From contig JADJVQ010000035.1 of assembly GCA_016710525.1 (NCBI GenBank), positions 10,520 to 74,519 of the forward strand: a stretch of DNA of 64,000 nt, given 5' to 3'. The translations under genes were made by a program, and so were the position numbers. This stretch comes from Burkholderiaceae bacterium (lineage in GTDB: Bacteria; Pseudomonadota; Gammaproteobacteria; Burkholderiales; Burkholderiaceae_E). The notes under the pieces were generated by a model that saw only the letters and a list, made by a program, of their open reading frames with translations, was not told the origin of the DNA and did not search any database. This document shows positions 44,363 to 53,404 of the stretch, in pieces; the first letter of the stretch is position 1, and each line of letters begins with the position of its first letter.

Positions 44363-44579
44363 TCTTCTGGGCTGTGTTGAGCGCGCTGCGCCGACGGGCG
44401 ATACGAGATTCGTCCGCCGGCAGCGCGCTCGGATATCGTCAACCCAGTCTATCGGCCGGCGCGCCGGCATATTGATGGCATCGCCCGCGCGTCGGCTATG
44501 CGCCGATGGACGGCGTCCCTGCTGTGGTTTTGCCGCGGGCCGGCCCGAACAGGCCGATCCGCCCGCGCGGCCCGGCGGA

Positions 44580-45434
44580 TCAGATCAGCAGGGCTGCGCG
44601 GCGATCGAGCACCGCGCGGGCGATGCTGAACGCGGTGATCATCGAGGTACGGGGATTGGTCGGCGAGGCGAAGCTTTCGACGCGCAGGCTGATCGATCCG
44701 CTGACGCCGAGCGCGTCGATCTCGTGGGCGTTGCCGGCGGCGGCGGGGTCGGCGACCAGCTCGACCTCGGTCCGCTCGAAGCCCAGGGTGGCCAGCGCCA
44801 GCGTGGCCACCACATTGGCGTTGCGGGGGTAGTCGCGGGCGGCGGCCCGTGCGGTGCCGCGATAGAAGACGGCGGGTGCGGTGAGTGCGGCGAGGTCGAG
44901 CAATTCCTGCGCGGGCGTGCCCAGCCAGGCGGCGGGCGGCTTGCGCGAGCGGTAGCGAACCTCGTGCAGGCCCGCCAGGCGGGCCGCGCCCAGGATGTCC
45001 AGGCCGCCGATGGCACCCGCCGGCACGATCAGCTGGCGTCCGCTGGCGCGCGCCGCCGCGAGCAGGCGGTCGTGGCGTGCGGGGTTGGCCAGGGCGCCGG
45101 ACGACACCACCATCAGGTCGCACCCTGCCTCGAGGCTCGCCACGCCGTGCCGATCGACCGCTTCGTGGCCGGCGCATTCCACCACCAGCGCCCGCGGCTC
45201 ACCGGGCGCGGCCGGCGACGGCAGCAGTGGCGCCAGACGCGGACCGGCCGCGATGCCCGCCGCGGCGGCCGCAACGAGGCCCGGATGATCGCGCCCCGGT
45301 TCCTCGCGCAGCAGCAGGCCGGCCAGGCGCACCCGGTCGGGGGCCTCGCCCAGCAGCCGCCAGACGCTTGCGCCAATGGCGCCGAATCCGATCAGGACGA
45401 CGGGCAGTGGCGCGAGGCGCACGTGCGAGGCCAT
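44580..45434 (-). CDS. nadX: L-Aspartate dehydrogenase
   Basis: 284 residues. NAD-binding 'LIGFGAIGASV' (about 14-24), then 'VVECAGHEAV', 'VSSGAL', 'IVPAGAIGGLD' and the C-terminal catalytic part 'DYPRNANVVATLALATLGF' with 'NAHEIDALG'. It oxidatively deaminates aspartate to iminoaspartate, feeding NAD synthesis in some bacteria and aspartate catabolism in others. No nadA or nadC is adjacent, and the gene sits 3 bp after a TRAP binding-protein gene, which favours a catabolic role on an imported amino-dicarboxylate. Confidence 0.88.
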   Translation of the reverse strand: MASHVRLAPLPVVLIGFGAIGASVWRLLGEAPDRVRLAGLLLREEPGRDHPGLVAAAAAGIAAGPRLAPLLPSPAAPGEPRALVVECAGHEAVDRHGVASLEAGCDLMVVSSGALANPARHDRLLAAARASGRQLIVPAGAIGGLDILGAARLAGLHEVRYRSRKPPAAWLGTPAQELLDLAALTAPAVFYRGTARAAARDYPRNANVVATLALATLGFERTEVELVADPAAAGNAHEIDALGVSGSISLRVESFASPTNPRTSMITAFSIARAVLDRRAALLI

Positions 45435-45437
45435 GCG

Positions 45438-46502
45438 TCAGCGGATGGCCTGCACCCGGTCGAACACGTCCTTGCTCCAGGGCAGGTTGGGCGCGGTGAG
45501 CTCCTTGGCGACCGCCGCCTGGAAAGGCCGGCGATCGACCTTGACCACCGTCTTGCCCATTTTCTCGAAGCCGCTGACCAGCCGATTCTCGTTGTCGACG
45601 ATCGCCTTCGTGGCGCGCGCGCCGGCTTCGCGGGTGACGTCCTCGAAGATCTTGCGGTCGGCTTCGTTCAGCTTGCCCCAGGTGCCCGCGCTGACGACGG
45701 TGACGAGCATTTCGGTGATGTGGCCGGTGAGCACGATGTACTTCTGCACCTCGTGGAACTTCTTGGCCTCGATGGTGGGCAGCGGATTCTCCTGCGCATC
45801 GACCGTGCCGTTTTGCAGCGCGAGGTAGACCTCGGCGAACGCGATCGGGGTTGCGTTGGCGCCAACCGCCTTCGGGAACATCGTGTAGAGCGGCGCATCC
45901 GGCACCCGGATCTTCAGGCCCTTCATGTCCTCGGGTTTGCTGATCGGCTTGTTCGACGAGGTGTGGCGCACGCCGTAATAGGTGACGGCGGTGATCCTGT
46001 TGCCGCCGCTGCCTTTCTGGTAGCCGGCGGCGAGCTCGGCGAACACCGGCGAGACCACGTACTTGGCCCAGTGGTCGTAGTCGCGGAACATGAACGGCGC
46101 GCCGCCGATCGACAGCGGGCCGTAGGAACGCGCCGCGAAGTTCTGGCCGGTGTAGATGATGTCGACGGTGCCCAGGGTCAGCGCCTGGTTGATGTCGCTT
46201 TCCTTGCCCAGCTGCGAGGCGGGGAAGACCTGGATCTCGTAGCGCCCGCCGGTGCGTTTCTTGACTTCCTCGGCCGCCCACAGCGCTTCGGTATGGAATG
46301 GCTCGGAGGTTTCGTAGACATGTGCCCATTTCAGCTTGGTCTGCGCCAGCGCGGGCGGGGCGGCGAGCACCGCCAGGGCGGCGCCGGACAGCAGCGCGAA
46401 GGCGGCGCGGCGGGCCCGCTGCGGCGTGGGTTTGACGGCGGCGCCGGCGCGGGGCAGTGCCGACGAAAGGGTGCTGCGTGCGGCGATGGGATCCAGGGTC
46501 AT
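45438..46502 (-). CDS. dctP: TRAP transporter substrate-binding protein (DctP family)
   Basis: 354 residues. The ATG at 46502 is preceded by GAGGAGA. A long signal region (to about 53, cleaved after ALA-Q) leads to the DctP fold: 'LKWAHVYETSEPFHTEAL', 'FPASQLGKESDINQALTLGTVDI', 'GLKIRVPDAPLYTMFP' (with the substrate-carboxylate Arg), 'EVYLALQNGTVDAQENPLP'. It binds an organic acid in the periplasm. The membrane subunits DctQ and DctM are not in the window. It lies between cobW-like and nadX genes, so the ligand may be an aspartate-like acid (inference). Confidence 0.92.
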   Translation of the reverse strand: MTLDPIAARSTLSSALPRAGAAVKPTPQRARRAAFALLSGAALAVLAAPPALAQTKLKWAHVYETSEPFHTEALWAAEEVKKRTGGRYEIQVFPASQLGKESDINQALTLGTVDIIYTGQNFAARSYGPLSIGGAPFMFRDYDHWAKYVVSPVFAELAAGYQKGSGGNRITAVTYYGVRHTSSNKPISKPEDMKGLKIRVPDAPLYTMFPKAVGANATPIAFAEVYLALQNGTVDAQENPLPTIEAKKFHEVQKYIVLTGHITEMLVTVVSAGTWGKLNEADRKIFEDVTREAGARATKAIVDNENRLVSGFEKMGKTVVKVDRRPFQAAVAKELTAPNLPWSKDVFDRVQAIR

Positions 46503-46543
46503 GCGGTCTCCTCGGGTGGGGGCTGCCGGGTCGCCGGGACGGC

Positions 46544-46564
46544 GCAGTGCCTGTCGGGCACTGC
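46544..46564 (-). terminator. Hairpin between cobW-like and dctP genes
   Basis: A perfect 8-bp stem (GCAGTGCC / GGCACTGC) with a 5-nt loop lies 30 bp after the cobW-like stop and 41 bp before the dctP start. Without a T-tract it is more likely an internal attenuator or mRNA-processing hairpin that separates expression of the upstream genes from the binding protein. Confidence 0.4.
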
Positions 46565-46594
46565 ACCGGCGCTGGTCGCCGCGGCCCGCCGAGT

Positions 46595-47608
46595 CTAGCG
46601 TGATTGCCCGATCGGGGAGCCGCCGTGGCGCTCGAACAGTGCGAAGACCGCGGGGCGGTTGAACCGGGCGCGCAGGCCGATGCAGACCAGCCGATCGAGC
46701 TGCGGGTCGCGTCCGCCGTATTCGTGCGCGGTCAGCGACAGGCGCCCGCCAGCCAGCTGGATCACCCACAGCTGGCCCTGCGGATCGCTCAGGATGCCCT
46801 TGGCGCGCTCCAGTCCGAGCGCCGGGTCGAGCAGCGAGCGCAGGACCTCGTTGATGTCGACCGGCCGATCGAAGCGGGCCGAGAGGCTTTCGAACAGCTG
46901 CTCGGCACGCGGCGGCGACATCGCGGCAAAGCGGCGCGGCCGTCCGCGGACCCGTCCGGGCGGCGCCACGAGAGGCCGCGCCGGCAGGCGGGCGGGGGCG
47001 TCGCCGGCAACCGTGCGGAACGGGTCGAAGCCCCCGGCCGCCGGATCGATCTGCGCCTGGGGCGCGACGCCGGCCAGCCAGTCGCGCACCTGCGCCAGGC
47101 GTTCAGGGGAGGCCACGTCGTCGCGGGTGATCAGGATGCGATCGGCCTGGCCGAGCTGGCGGGTGATGGTGTCGCCGACATATCGGTCCTGGGCACGTTC
47201 GATGATCGTGAGCGCGTCGGCGGCCAGCAGCACCGCGCCCAGGCTGACGCCGGGCGCCAGCTTCGCGCTGCGCGCGACCGCTCCGGGCAGCGCCACGCCA
47301 CTGGTTTCGATCAGCACCTCGCCTGGTGCGGGATCGCGCTGGCCCAGGCGTGCCAGCGCGCCGATCAGGTCGCTGCCGAAGCTGCAGCACACGCAGCCGC
47401 CGGCCAGTTCGAGCACGTCGTCGCGCTGCGCGAGAATCAGGTCGGCATCGATCCCGATCTCGCCGAAGTCGTTGACCAGGACGGCGATGCGCCGGCCGTC
47501 GGCCTGGGCCTGGCGCAGCCAGCGATTGACCAGCGTGGTCTTGCCGGCGCCCAGGTAGCCGCCGATCACCGTGATCCGCATGGCGCTTTTCGGTTCGTCG
47601 GTGCTCAC
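46595..47608 (-). CDS. CobW/COG0523-family G3E GTPase, putative metal chaperone
   Basis: 337 residues. Walker A GGYLGAGKTT (16-25), metal-binding CXCC in 'GGCVCCSFGSDL' (about 72-83), switch region 'VLIETSGVALP', guanine-specificity region 'ILITRDDVAS' (a variant of NKxD), and a C-terminal CobW_C domain. The family inserts Zn, Co or Fe into client enzymes. It overlaps by 4 bp the end of the amidohydrolase gene, a metalloenzyme, which is a plausible client. No Zur box was found upstream. Confidence 0.88.
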   Translation of the reverse strand: MSTDEPKSAMRITVIGGYLGAGKTTLVNRWLRQAQADGRRIAVLVNDFGEIGIDADLILAQRDDVLELAGGCVCCSFGSDLIGALARLGQRDPAPGEVLIETSGVALPGAVARSAKLAPGVSLGAVLLAADALTIIERAQDRYVGDTITRQLGQADRILITRDDVASPERLAQVRDWLAGVAPQAQIDPAAGGFDPFRTVAGDAPARLPARPLVAPPGRVRGRPRRFAAMSPPRAEQLFESLSARFDRPVDINEVLRSLLDPALGLERAKGILSDPQGQLWVIQLAGGRLSLTAHEYGGRDPQLDRLVCIGLRARFNRPAVFALFERHGGSPIGQSR

Positions 47609-49245
47609 TGGGAGGCAGCCTCGAACACCCGCCCGCCCTGCACGACGCCCCAGACCGGCACATCCCGCAAGGCCGCTGGTGCGACCTCGCAGGGGTCCTG
47701 CTCGAGCACCGCGAAATCGGCCCGCTTGCCGGTCTCGATCGAGCCCACCTCGCTGTCCAGCTTCAGCGTGTAGGCGGCGCCGAGGGTCACCGCGCGCAGG
47801 GCCTCATCCACGCCGATGCATTCGTAGTCGCCCTGCACCCGCCCAGAGGCTGTGAGCCGATTGACCGCGCACCAGGCCGTGAACAGCGGCCCCATCGGGG
47901 TCACCGGCGCGTCGGAGTGGATGGCCATCGGCACACCGGTCTGCAGCGCGGTCCGGCAGGCGTTCATGCGGGTTGCGCGCTCGGGGCCCACGGTCATCCG
48001 GTAGTGTTCGTCGCCCCAGTAGAAATGGTGATTGGCGAACAGATTGACGGCCATTCCCAGGGCCTTCATGCGCAGGAACTGCGCACGGTCGGCCATCTGG
48101 CAGTGCTGCAGCGTGAATCGATGATCGGGGCGCGGATGCCTGGCCAAAGCTTTTTCGAGCACGTCGAGAGCGAGTTCGGTGGCCTCGTCGCCGTTGGTGT
48201 GGGTGTGGATCTGGACCCCATGGGCCAGCGCGAGTTCGTAGGCCTGGCTCATCTGCTCGGGCGCGGTGTACCACAGGCCGTTGGGCGCTCCGTTGAAATA
48301 ACCCGGCGCGCGCAGCCGGGCGGAGAATCCCTGGATGGAGCCATCGGCGACGACCTTGATGCGGCCCAGCCGCAGCCGATCGGTGCTCAGGCCGCCGAGC
48401 TCGACCGCCCGGGCGATCGCCTGCGCCACCGGCTGGCCCAGCAGGCGCAGCAGCGGCACGATGCGAGCCGGGTAGTCGGCCTCGCCGGTGACGCGCAGCA
48501 TCATGCGCACGGCGTCCTCGGGCAGCGGACTGGCCAGGTCGGTCGCGGTGGTGACGCCCTTGCGCACGCACAGCCGTCCGAAGCGGCGCACGGCGTCTTC
48601 ATCGCCGGCCAGGGCGGTGCGGTCCATGCCGATCACCTCGGCGACCCCGGCCATGGCATCCGGCCCCTTCATCTCGCCGGTGGGCAGGCCGTCGGCGGCC
48701 AGCGGCACGCCCGGGTGATCGATCTCGCGGCGCAGCCAGCCGGCCGCCGCCAGGGCCGCCGAATTGACGTTCAGGATGTGCAGGCTGGCATGTGCCACGC
48801 CGACGGGGCGGGTGTCGCTGACCCGGTCGAGGTCGGCACGGTTGCAGCGGCCACCGCCGAAATAGATCGGGTCGAATCCCCATCCGACCAGCGGGGTGTC
48901 CGGCGCTTCCAGTGCAGCCTGAGCGGCCCGCAGCCGTTCGATCACCTCGTCGATCGATCGCGCGCCCGGCCACTGCCGGCCGTCGGGGTCGGTCCGGTCG
49001 TGAAAGCCCACGTAGACGAAGCGCCACAGGGCTCCCTCCATCAGGTGGGTATGGCCTTCGACGAAACCCGGCAGCAGGACCCGATCGGCGAAGCGCTCGT
49101 CCACGCGGTGGGCGCCCCAGCCGGTCAGTTCATCGAGGCTGCCGGCGCCCAGGACGAGCCCGTCGCGGACCGCCACATGGGTTGCCAGGGGACGAGCCGG
49201 GTTCATCGTGCGGATCCGGCGCGCCCGGTAGATCGTGATGCTCAT
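47605..49245 (-). CDS. Amidohydrolase family 3 metal-dependent hydrolase (YtcJ-like)
   Basis: 546 residues from the ATG at 49245, 4 bp inside the end of the upstream VOC gene. 'LPGFVEGHTHLMEG' carries the first HxH metal motif. Then 'IKVVADGSIQGFSA' (carboxylated-Lys strand position), 'VQIHTHTNGDEATELALD', 'HRFTLQHCQMAD' and 'AIHSDAPVTP' (late Asp). The composition fits imidazolone/YtcJ-type hydrolases of amides or cyclic amides. No signal peptide is seen, so it is cytosolic. Substrate unknown. Its operon with VOC, CobW, DctP and NadX suggests breakdown of an amino-dicarboxylate derivative. Confidence 0.87.
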   Translation of the reverse strand: MSITIYRARRIRTMNPARPLATHVAVRDGLVLGAGSLDELTGWGAHRVDERFADRVLLPGFVEGHTHLMEGALWRFVYVGFHDRTDPDGRQWPGARSIDEVIERLRAAQAALEAPDTPLVGWGFDPIYFGGGRCNRADLDRVSDTRPVGVAHASLHILNVNSAALAAAGWLRREIDHPGVPLAADGLPTGEMKGPDAMAGVAEVIGMDRTALAGDEDAVRRFGRLCVRKGVTTATDLASPLPEDAVRMMLRVTGEADYPARIVPLLRLLGQPVAQAIARAVELGGLSTDRLRLGRIKVVADGSIQGFSARLRAPGYFNGAPNGLWYTAPEQMSQAYELALAHGVQIHTHTNGDEATELALDVLEKALARHPRPDHRFTLQHCQMADRAQFLRMKALGMAVNLFANHHFYWGDEHYRMTVGPERATRMNACRTALQTGVPMAIHSDAPVTPMGPLFTAWCAVNRLTASGRVQGDYECIGVDEALRAVTLGAAYTLKLDSEVGSIETGKRADFAVLEQDPCEVAPAALRDVPVWGVVQGGRVFEAASQ

Positions 49246-49634
49246 GTCGCGTCCCGCGCGACGGGTTCGGCGATCTCGATCAGGTTCAGATCGGGATCTC
49301 TCACGTACACCGAGCGGATCCGGGACACCGCGCCGTCGCGCAGCACCGGTCCGACGATGATCGCCACGCCGTGCTGGTTCAGGCGGTCGATCACCTGCAC
49401 GAGCGGGATCGTGGCGATGAAGCACAGATCGAGGCCGCCGGGCACCGGCGTATGCGCCTTCGGTTCGAATTCGTGGCCCCAGCGGTGCACGTTGATTTTC
49501 TGGTTGCCGAACAGGAAGGCCTGGCGGCCGCGGTCATAGCGTTCGTGCCGCATGCCCAGCACCTCGACGTAGAAGCGGATGCAGGCCGCCTCGTCGGTGG
49601 TGGTGATCACGAGGTGGTCGAGGTGGTCGATCAT
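49242..49634 (-). CDS. VOC-family (glyoxalase/dioxygenase fold) protein
   Basis: 130 residues. Typical VOC pattern 'IDHLDHLVITTTDEAACIRFYVEVLGM' at the N-terminus (quoted in part) with the metal-ligand His, 'FLFGNQKINVHRWG' and a closing 'YVRDPDLNLIEIAEP' with the conserved Glu. The domain can be a lyase, isomerase or dioxygenase. First gene of the minus-strand operon, with 195 bp to the divergent Bug gene. The reaction cannot be told. Confidence 0.85.
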   Translation of the reverse strand: MIDHLDHLVITTTDEAACIRFYVEVLGMRHERYDRGRQAFLFGNQKINVHRWGHEFEPKAHTPVPGGLDLCFIATIPLVQVIDRLNQHGVAIIVGPVLRDGAVSRIRSVYVRDPDLNLIEIAEPVARDAT

Positions 49635-49829
49635 CGTTGGCCTTCGGTTCCGGTTTGAGGGGCTTGGCCGCTCGAGTCGGGCGCCGCGGCCCGGATGGCG
49701 GGAGTCGGTGCGAGTTTACTAGGAGCTTGTCATGGGATCATGCGGCCTGCTGGCATCCGGCCGGCCGCGGGTTCGCCTCGCGGGCACCGGTTAGCATCGC
49801 ACTGTCGAAGACCACGCGGGAGACCTGTC

Positions 49830-50810
49830 ATGCATCATCCTTTCACGCGCCGCGACGCGCTGGCCCTGCTGGCCGGTGCCGCCGCGATCCCCGGCGTTCG
49901 CGCGCAGGCCGGCTGGCCGGCCAAGTCCATCCGCTTCGTCGTGCCCTTCGCGCCGGGGGGCACCTCCGAGATCGTCGCCCGCTCGGTCGCGGCGGAACTC
50001 ACCCGCCAGCTCGGCCAGTCGGTCTACGTCGAGAACAAGCCGGGCGGCGCCGGCGTGGTGGCGATGTCGGACGTGGCCAAGGCCGCGCCCGACGGCCACA
50101 CGTTCATCCTGGGCCACGTCGGCACCCTGGCCGTCAACCCGTACATGCTCAGCCACTCGCCCTACGACGTGAACCGCGATTTCGTGCCCGTGACCCTGCT
50201 GGCCAAGGTGCCCAACGTGTTCGTGATCCACCCCGACGTGCCGGCGCGCGACTTCCGCGAGTTCGTCGCCTACGTGCGCAAGAATCCGGGCAAGCTGAAC
50301 TATGGCTCGGCGGGCAACGCCAGCGCGGGCCATCTGGCGATGGAGTACCTGAAGCTGGTCACCGGGATGTTCATCACCCACATTCCGTACCGCGGCACCG
50401 GCCCGCAGCTCACCGACCTGATCGCCGGGCGCACCCAGGCCAGTTCGGCCGGACTGCCCGCGCTCGCCCCGCACATCAAGAGCGGCAAGTTGCGGGCGAT
50501 CGCGGTCGGCACACCCCGGCGCATCGAAGCCATGCCCGATGTGCCCACCGTGGCCGAAATGGGTTTCAAGGATTTCGAGACATCGCAATGGTATGGGGTG
50601 CTGGCGCCGGCGGGCACGCCGCCCGAACTCGTCAAGCGGATCCAGGAAGAGTGCAACAAGGCGCTGAAGTCTTCGGCGGTCACCGCCCGCTTCGCCAACG
50701 ACAGTGCGGTCGGCGGTGGCGGACCCTCGAAGGAGTTCGCCGATTTCATCGCGCGCGAGCAGGCCATCTGGAAAGACATCGTCAAGCGAGCCTCGATCAA
50801 GGCCGATTGA
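49830..50810 (+). CDS. Tripartite tricarboxylate transporter binding protein (Bug/TctC family)
   Basis: 326 residues from the ATG at 49830. The N-terminus 'FTRRDALALLAGAAAIPG' has a twin-arginine and hydrophobic core, possibly a Tat or Sec signal. Bug features: 'IRFVVPFAPGGTSEIVAR', 'VENKPGGAGVVAM', 'YGSAGNASAGHLAMEYLK', 'IPYRGTGPQLTDLIAGR'. It captures a carboxylate in the periplasm. tctA and tctB membrane genes are absent here. The next gene, 39 bp on, is the tricarballylate dehydrogenase, so the ligand may be a tricarballylate-like acid (inference). Confidence 0.92.
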   Translation: MHHPFTRRDALALLAGAAAIPGVRAQAGWPAKSIRFVVPFAPGGTSEIVARSVAAELTRQLGQSVYVENKPGGAGVVAMSDVAKAAPDGHTFILGHVGTLAVNPYMLSHSPYDVNRDFVPVTLLAKVPNVFVIHPDVPARDFREFVAYVRKNPGKLNYGSAGNASAGHLAMEYLKLVTGMFITHIPYRGTGPQLTDLIAGRTQASSAGLPALAPHIKSGKLRAIAVGTPRRIEAMPDVPTVAEMGFKDFETSQWYGVLAPAGTPPELVKRIQEECNKALKSSAVTARFANDSAVGGGGPSKEFADFIAREQAIWKDIVKRASIKAD

Positions 50811-50849
50811 CGCGGCGCGGGCACAGGACATTCGGATGACGACAGCAAC

Positions 50850-52223
50850 ATGACCGACAAGATCGATGTGCTCGTGGTGGGCGGCGGCAACGCGGCCTTG
50901 TGCGCCGCGCTGATGGCGGCCGAGGCGGGGGCCAGCGTGCTGCTGCTCGAGTCGGCTCCGCGGGAGTGGCGCGGCGGCAATTCGATGCACACCCGCAACC
51001 TGCGCTGCATGCACGACGCGCCGCAGGACGTGCTGACCGAGGCCTACCCGGAAGACGAATACTGGCAGGACCTGCTCAAGGTCACCGGCGGGCTCACCGA
51101 CGAACCGCTGGCCCGGCTCGCCATCCGCGAATCCTCGAGCTGCCGCGACTGGATGCACCACCACGGTGTGCGCTTCCAGACCTCGTTGTCGGGCACCCTG
51201 CACCTGAGCCGCACCAACGCGTTTTTCCTGGGCGGGGGCAAGGCGCTGGTCAATGCCTACTACCGCAGCGCGCAGGCGCTGGGCGTGCAGATCCGCTATG
51301 ACTCGCCGGTGACCGCGCTGCGTGTGCGCGACGGGGTCTTCGAGGGCGTGCAGTGCGGCGCCGAGTTCATCGCCGCACGCACCTGCGTGATCGCCAGCGG
51401 CGGGTTCGAGTCCAACCTCGCCTGGTTGCGCGAGGCCTGGGGACCGCCGGCCGACAACTTCCTGATCCGCGGCACGCGCTACAACATGGGCGTGGTGCTG
51501 CGCGCGCTGCTCGATGCGGGCGCCGACCAGATCGGCGATCCCACGCAATGCCATGCGGTGGCCATCGATGCGCGCGCGCCGAAGTTCGACGGCGGCATCT
51601 GCACGCGGGTCGACTGCGTCTCGCTCGGCCTGGTGGTCAATCGCGACGGCGAGCGCTTCTACGACGAAGGCGAAGACTTCTGGCCCAAGCGGTACGCCAT
51701 CTGGGGCCGGCTGGTCGCGCAGCAGCCGGACCAGATCGCGTTTTCGGTCATCGACGCCAAGGCCGCCGGGCGTTTCATGCCGCCGGTCTTTCCGGGAGAA
51801 CGGGCCGACAGCCTGGAAGCCCTGGCCGACCGGATGGGCCTGCCGCGCGATCGTTTCCTGGCCACGGTCGCGGCCTTCAACGCCGCCTGCCGGGTCGGCC
51901 AGTTCGACCATGCGGTGCTCGACGACTGCCACACCGAAGGGCTGAGCCCGCCCAAGACGCACTGGGCCCTGCCCATCGACACCCCGCCGTACGCCGGTTA
52001 CGCGCTGCGACCGGGCATCACCTTCACCTACCTGGGCGTGAAGATCGACGCCCAGTCGCGGGTGCGCTTCGGCGGGCAGGCCAGTCCCAACCTGTTTGCC
52101 GCCGGCGAAGTGATGGCCGGCAATGTGCTGGGCAAGGGGTATCTCGCCGGAATCGGCATGACCATCGGCACGGCCTTCGGCCGGATCGCCGGCGTGGAGG
52201 CCGCTCGTGCCGCGCTTGACTGA
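50850..52223 (+). CDS. tcuA: FAD-dependent tricarballylate dehydrogenase
   Basis: 457 residues. FAD-binding 'VLVVGGGNAALCAALMAAEAGASVLLLES' at the N-terminus (quoted in part), then 'RGGNSMHTRNLRC', 'VIASGGFESN', 'CHAVAIDARAPKFDGG' and the C-terminal 'NLFAAGEVMAGNVLGKGYLAGIG'. These match the TcuA/CobZ N-terminal flavoprotein group related to fumarate reductase. It oxidises tricarballylate to cis-aconitate and passes electrons to TcuB, whose gene overlaps by 17 bp. A different carboxylic acid substrate is possible. Confidence 0.9.
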   Translation: MTDKIDVLVVGGGNAALCAALMAAEAGASVLLLESAPREWRGGNSMHTRNLRCMHDAPQDVLTEAYPEDEYWQDLLKVTGGLTDEPLARLAIRESSSCRDWMHHHGVRFQTSLSGTLHLSRTNAFFLGGGKALVNAYYRSAQALGVQIRYDSPVTALRVRDGVFEGVQCGAEFIAARTCVIASGGFESNLAWLREAWGPPADNFLIRGTRYNMGVVLRALLDAGADQIGDPTQCHAVAIDARAPKFDGGICTRVDCVSLGLVVNRDGERFYDEGEDFWPKRYAIWGRLVAQQPDQIAFSVIDAKAAGRFMPPVFPGERADSLEALADRMGLPRDRFLATVAAFNAACRVGQFDHAVLDDCHTEGLSPPKTHWALPIDTPPYAGYALRPGITFTYLGVKIDAQSRVRFGGQASPNLFAAGEVMAGNVLGKGYLAGIGMTIGTAFGRIAGVEAARAALD

Positions 52224-53373
52224 ACTCGTCGAACTGACCCGCCAAGAAACCGAGGTCGGCCGGATCATGCAGATCTGCAATGCCTGCCGCTACTGCGAGG
52301 GTTTTTGCGGGGTCTTTCCGGCCATGACCCGGCGCATCGAATTCGCGCGCGGCGACATTCATTTCCTGGCCAACCTGTGCCACAACTGCGGGGCCTGCCT
52401 GCACGCCTGCCAGTACGCCCCGCCGCACGAGTTCGCTGTCAACGTGCCGCAGGCAATGGCCCAGGTCCGTGGCCAGACCTACGAGCAATACGCCTGGCCA
52501 GCCGGTTTCGGAACCCTCTATCGGCGCAACGGCATGACCGTGGCGGTGGCACTGGCAGCTGGATTCGCGCTGTTCCTCGCCCTGGCGGTGTGGCAGGGCG
52601 GCTCGCTGTGGCGCGCGCCCAATGGCGGCAATTTTTACGCGGTATTCGCGCATGGCTGGCTGGTCGCGCTGTTCGGCGCGGTGTTCGGCTGGGCGGTGCT
52701 GGCTCTGGCGATCGGGGTGTCGCGGTTCTGGTCCGACTCCTGGCGCCAGTTGTCGGCGGCCTCGCCTCGGCCCCAGCCCGGCGAGTCGCAGGCGCTGCTC
52801 GGGCCGGCCGGCGAAGCGGCCGGGCACGCGCTGGCGCTGACCTATCTGGACGGCGGCCAGGGCGACGGCTGCCCCGAGGCCGATGACCGGCCCACCCGCT
52901 GGCGACGGCGCTGGCACCACGCCACCTTCTGGGGCTTCATGCTGTGTTTCGCGTCGACCTCGGTGGCCACGCTGTACCACTATGCCTTCGGATGGATCGC
53001 CCCTTACCCGCTCACCAGCCTGCCCGTGCTGCTGGGCACGGCGGGCGGCATCGGCCTGGTGGTCGGGCCGATCGGCCTGGCCTGGCTGTCGTGGGGGCGC
53101 CATCCGGCGCATGGCGACGCCGCGCAGCGGCCGATGGACCGGGCCTTCCTGCTGCTGCTGCTGCTCGTTTCGCTGACCGGGCTGGCGCTGATGGCCTGGC
53201 GCGAGACCGCGGCGATGACCTCTCTGCTGGTCATCCATCTCGGCACGGTCATGGCGCTGTTCGCCACGCTGCCCTATGGCAAGTTCGCGCATGCGCCGTT
53301 CCGGCTGGCGGCGCTGCTCAAGCATGCGCTGGAGCGCCGGCTGCCCGACCGGCTGCGGCTGGGCAGCGACTGA
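52207..53373 (+). CDS. tcuB: Membrane iron-sulfur/b-type electron acceptor TcuB
   Basis: 388 residues starting with GTG inside tcuA. Two cysteine clusters are present: 'CNACRYCEGFCGVFP' (about 24-38) and 'CHNCGACLHACQY' (about 59-71) for [4Fe-4S] centres. A membrane part follows with about six helices and several His residues (for example 'HHATFWGFMLCF', 'LYHYAFGW') that may bind haem. It reoxidises TcuA and delivers electrons to the quinone pool. TcuC, the usual transporter, is missing and is perhaps replaced by the Bug system. Confidence 0.9.
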   Translation: MPRLTELVELTRQETEVGRIMQICNACRYCEGFCGVFPAMTRRIEFARGDIHFLANLCHNCGACLHACQYAPPHEFAVNVPQAMAQVRGQTYEQYAWPAGFGTLYRRNGMTVAVALAAGFALFLALAVWQGGSLWRAPNGGNFYAVFAHGWLVALFGAVFGWAVLALAIGVSRFWSDSWRQLSAASPRPQPGESQALLGPAGEAAGHALALTYLDGGQGDGCPEADDRPTRWRRRWHHATFWGFMLCFASTSVATLYHYAFGWIAPYPLTSLPVLLGTAGGIGLVVGPIGLAWLSWGRHPAHGDAAQRPMDRAFLLLLLLVSLTGLALMAWRETAAMTSLLVIHLGTVMALFATLPYGKFAHAPFRLAALLKHALERRLPDRLRLGSD

Positions 53374-53404
53374 ACGTGGCCAGCTGACCCCGGGGCGCCG
53401 TGGC

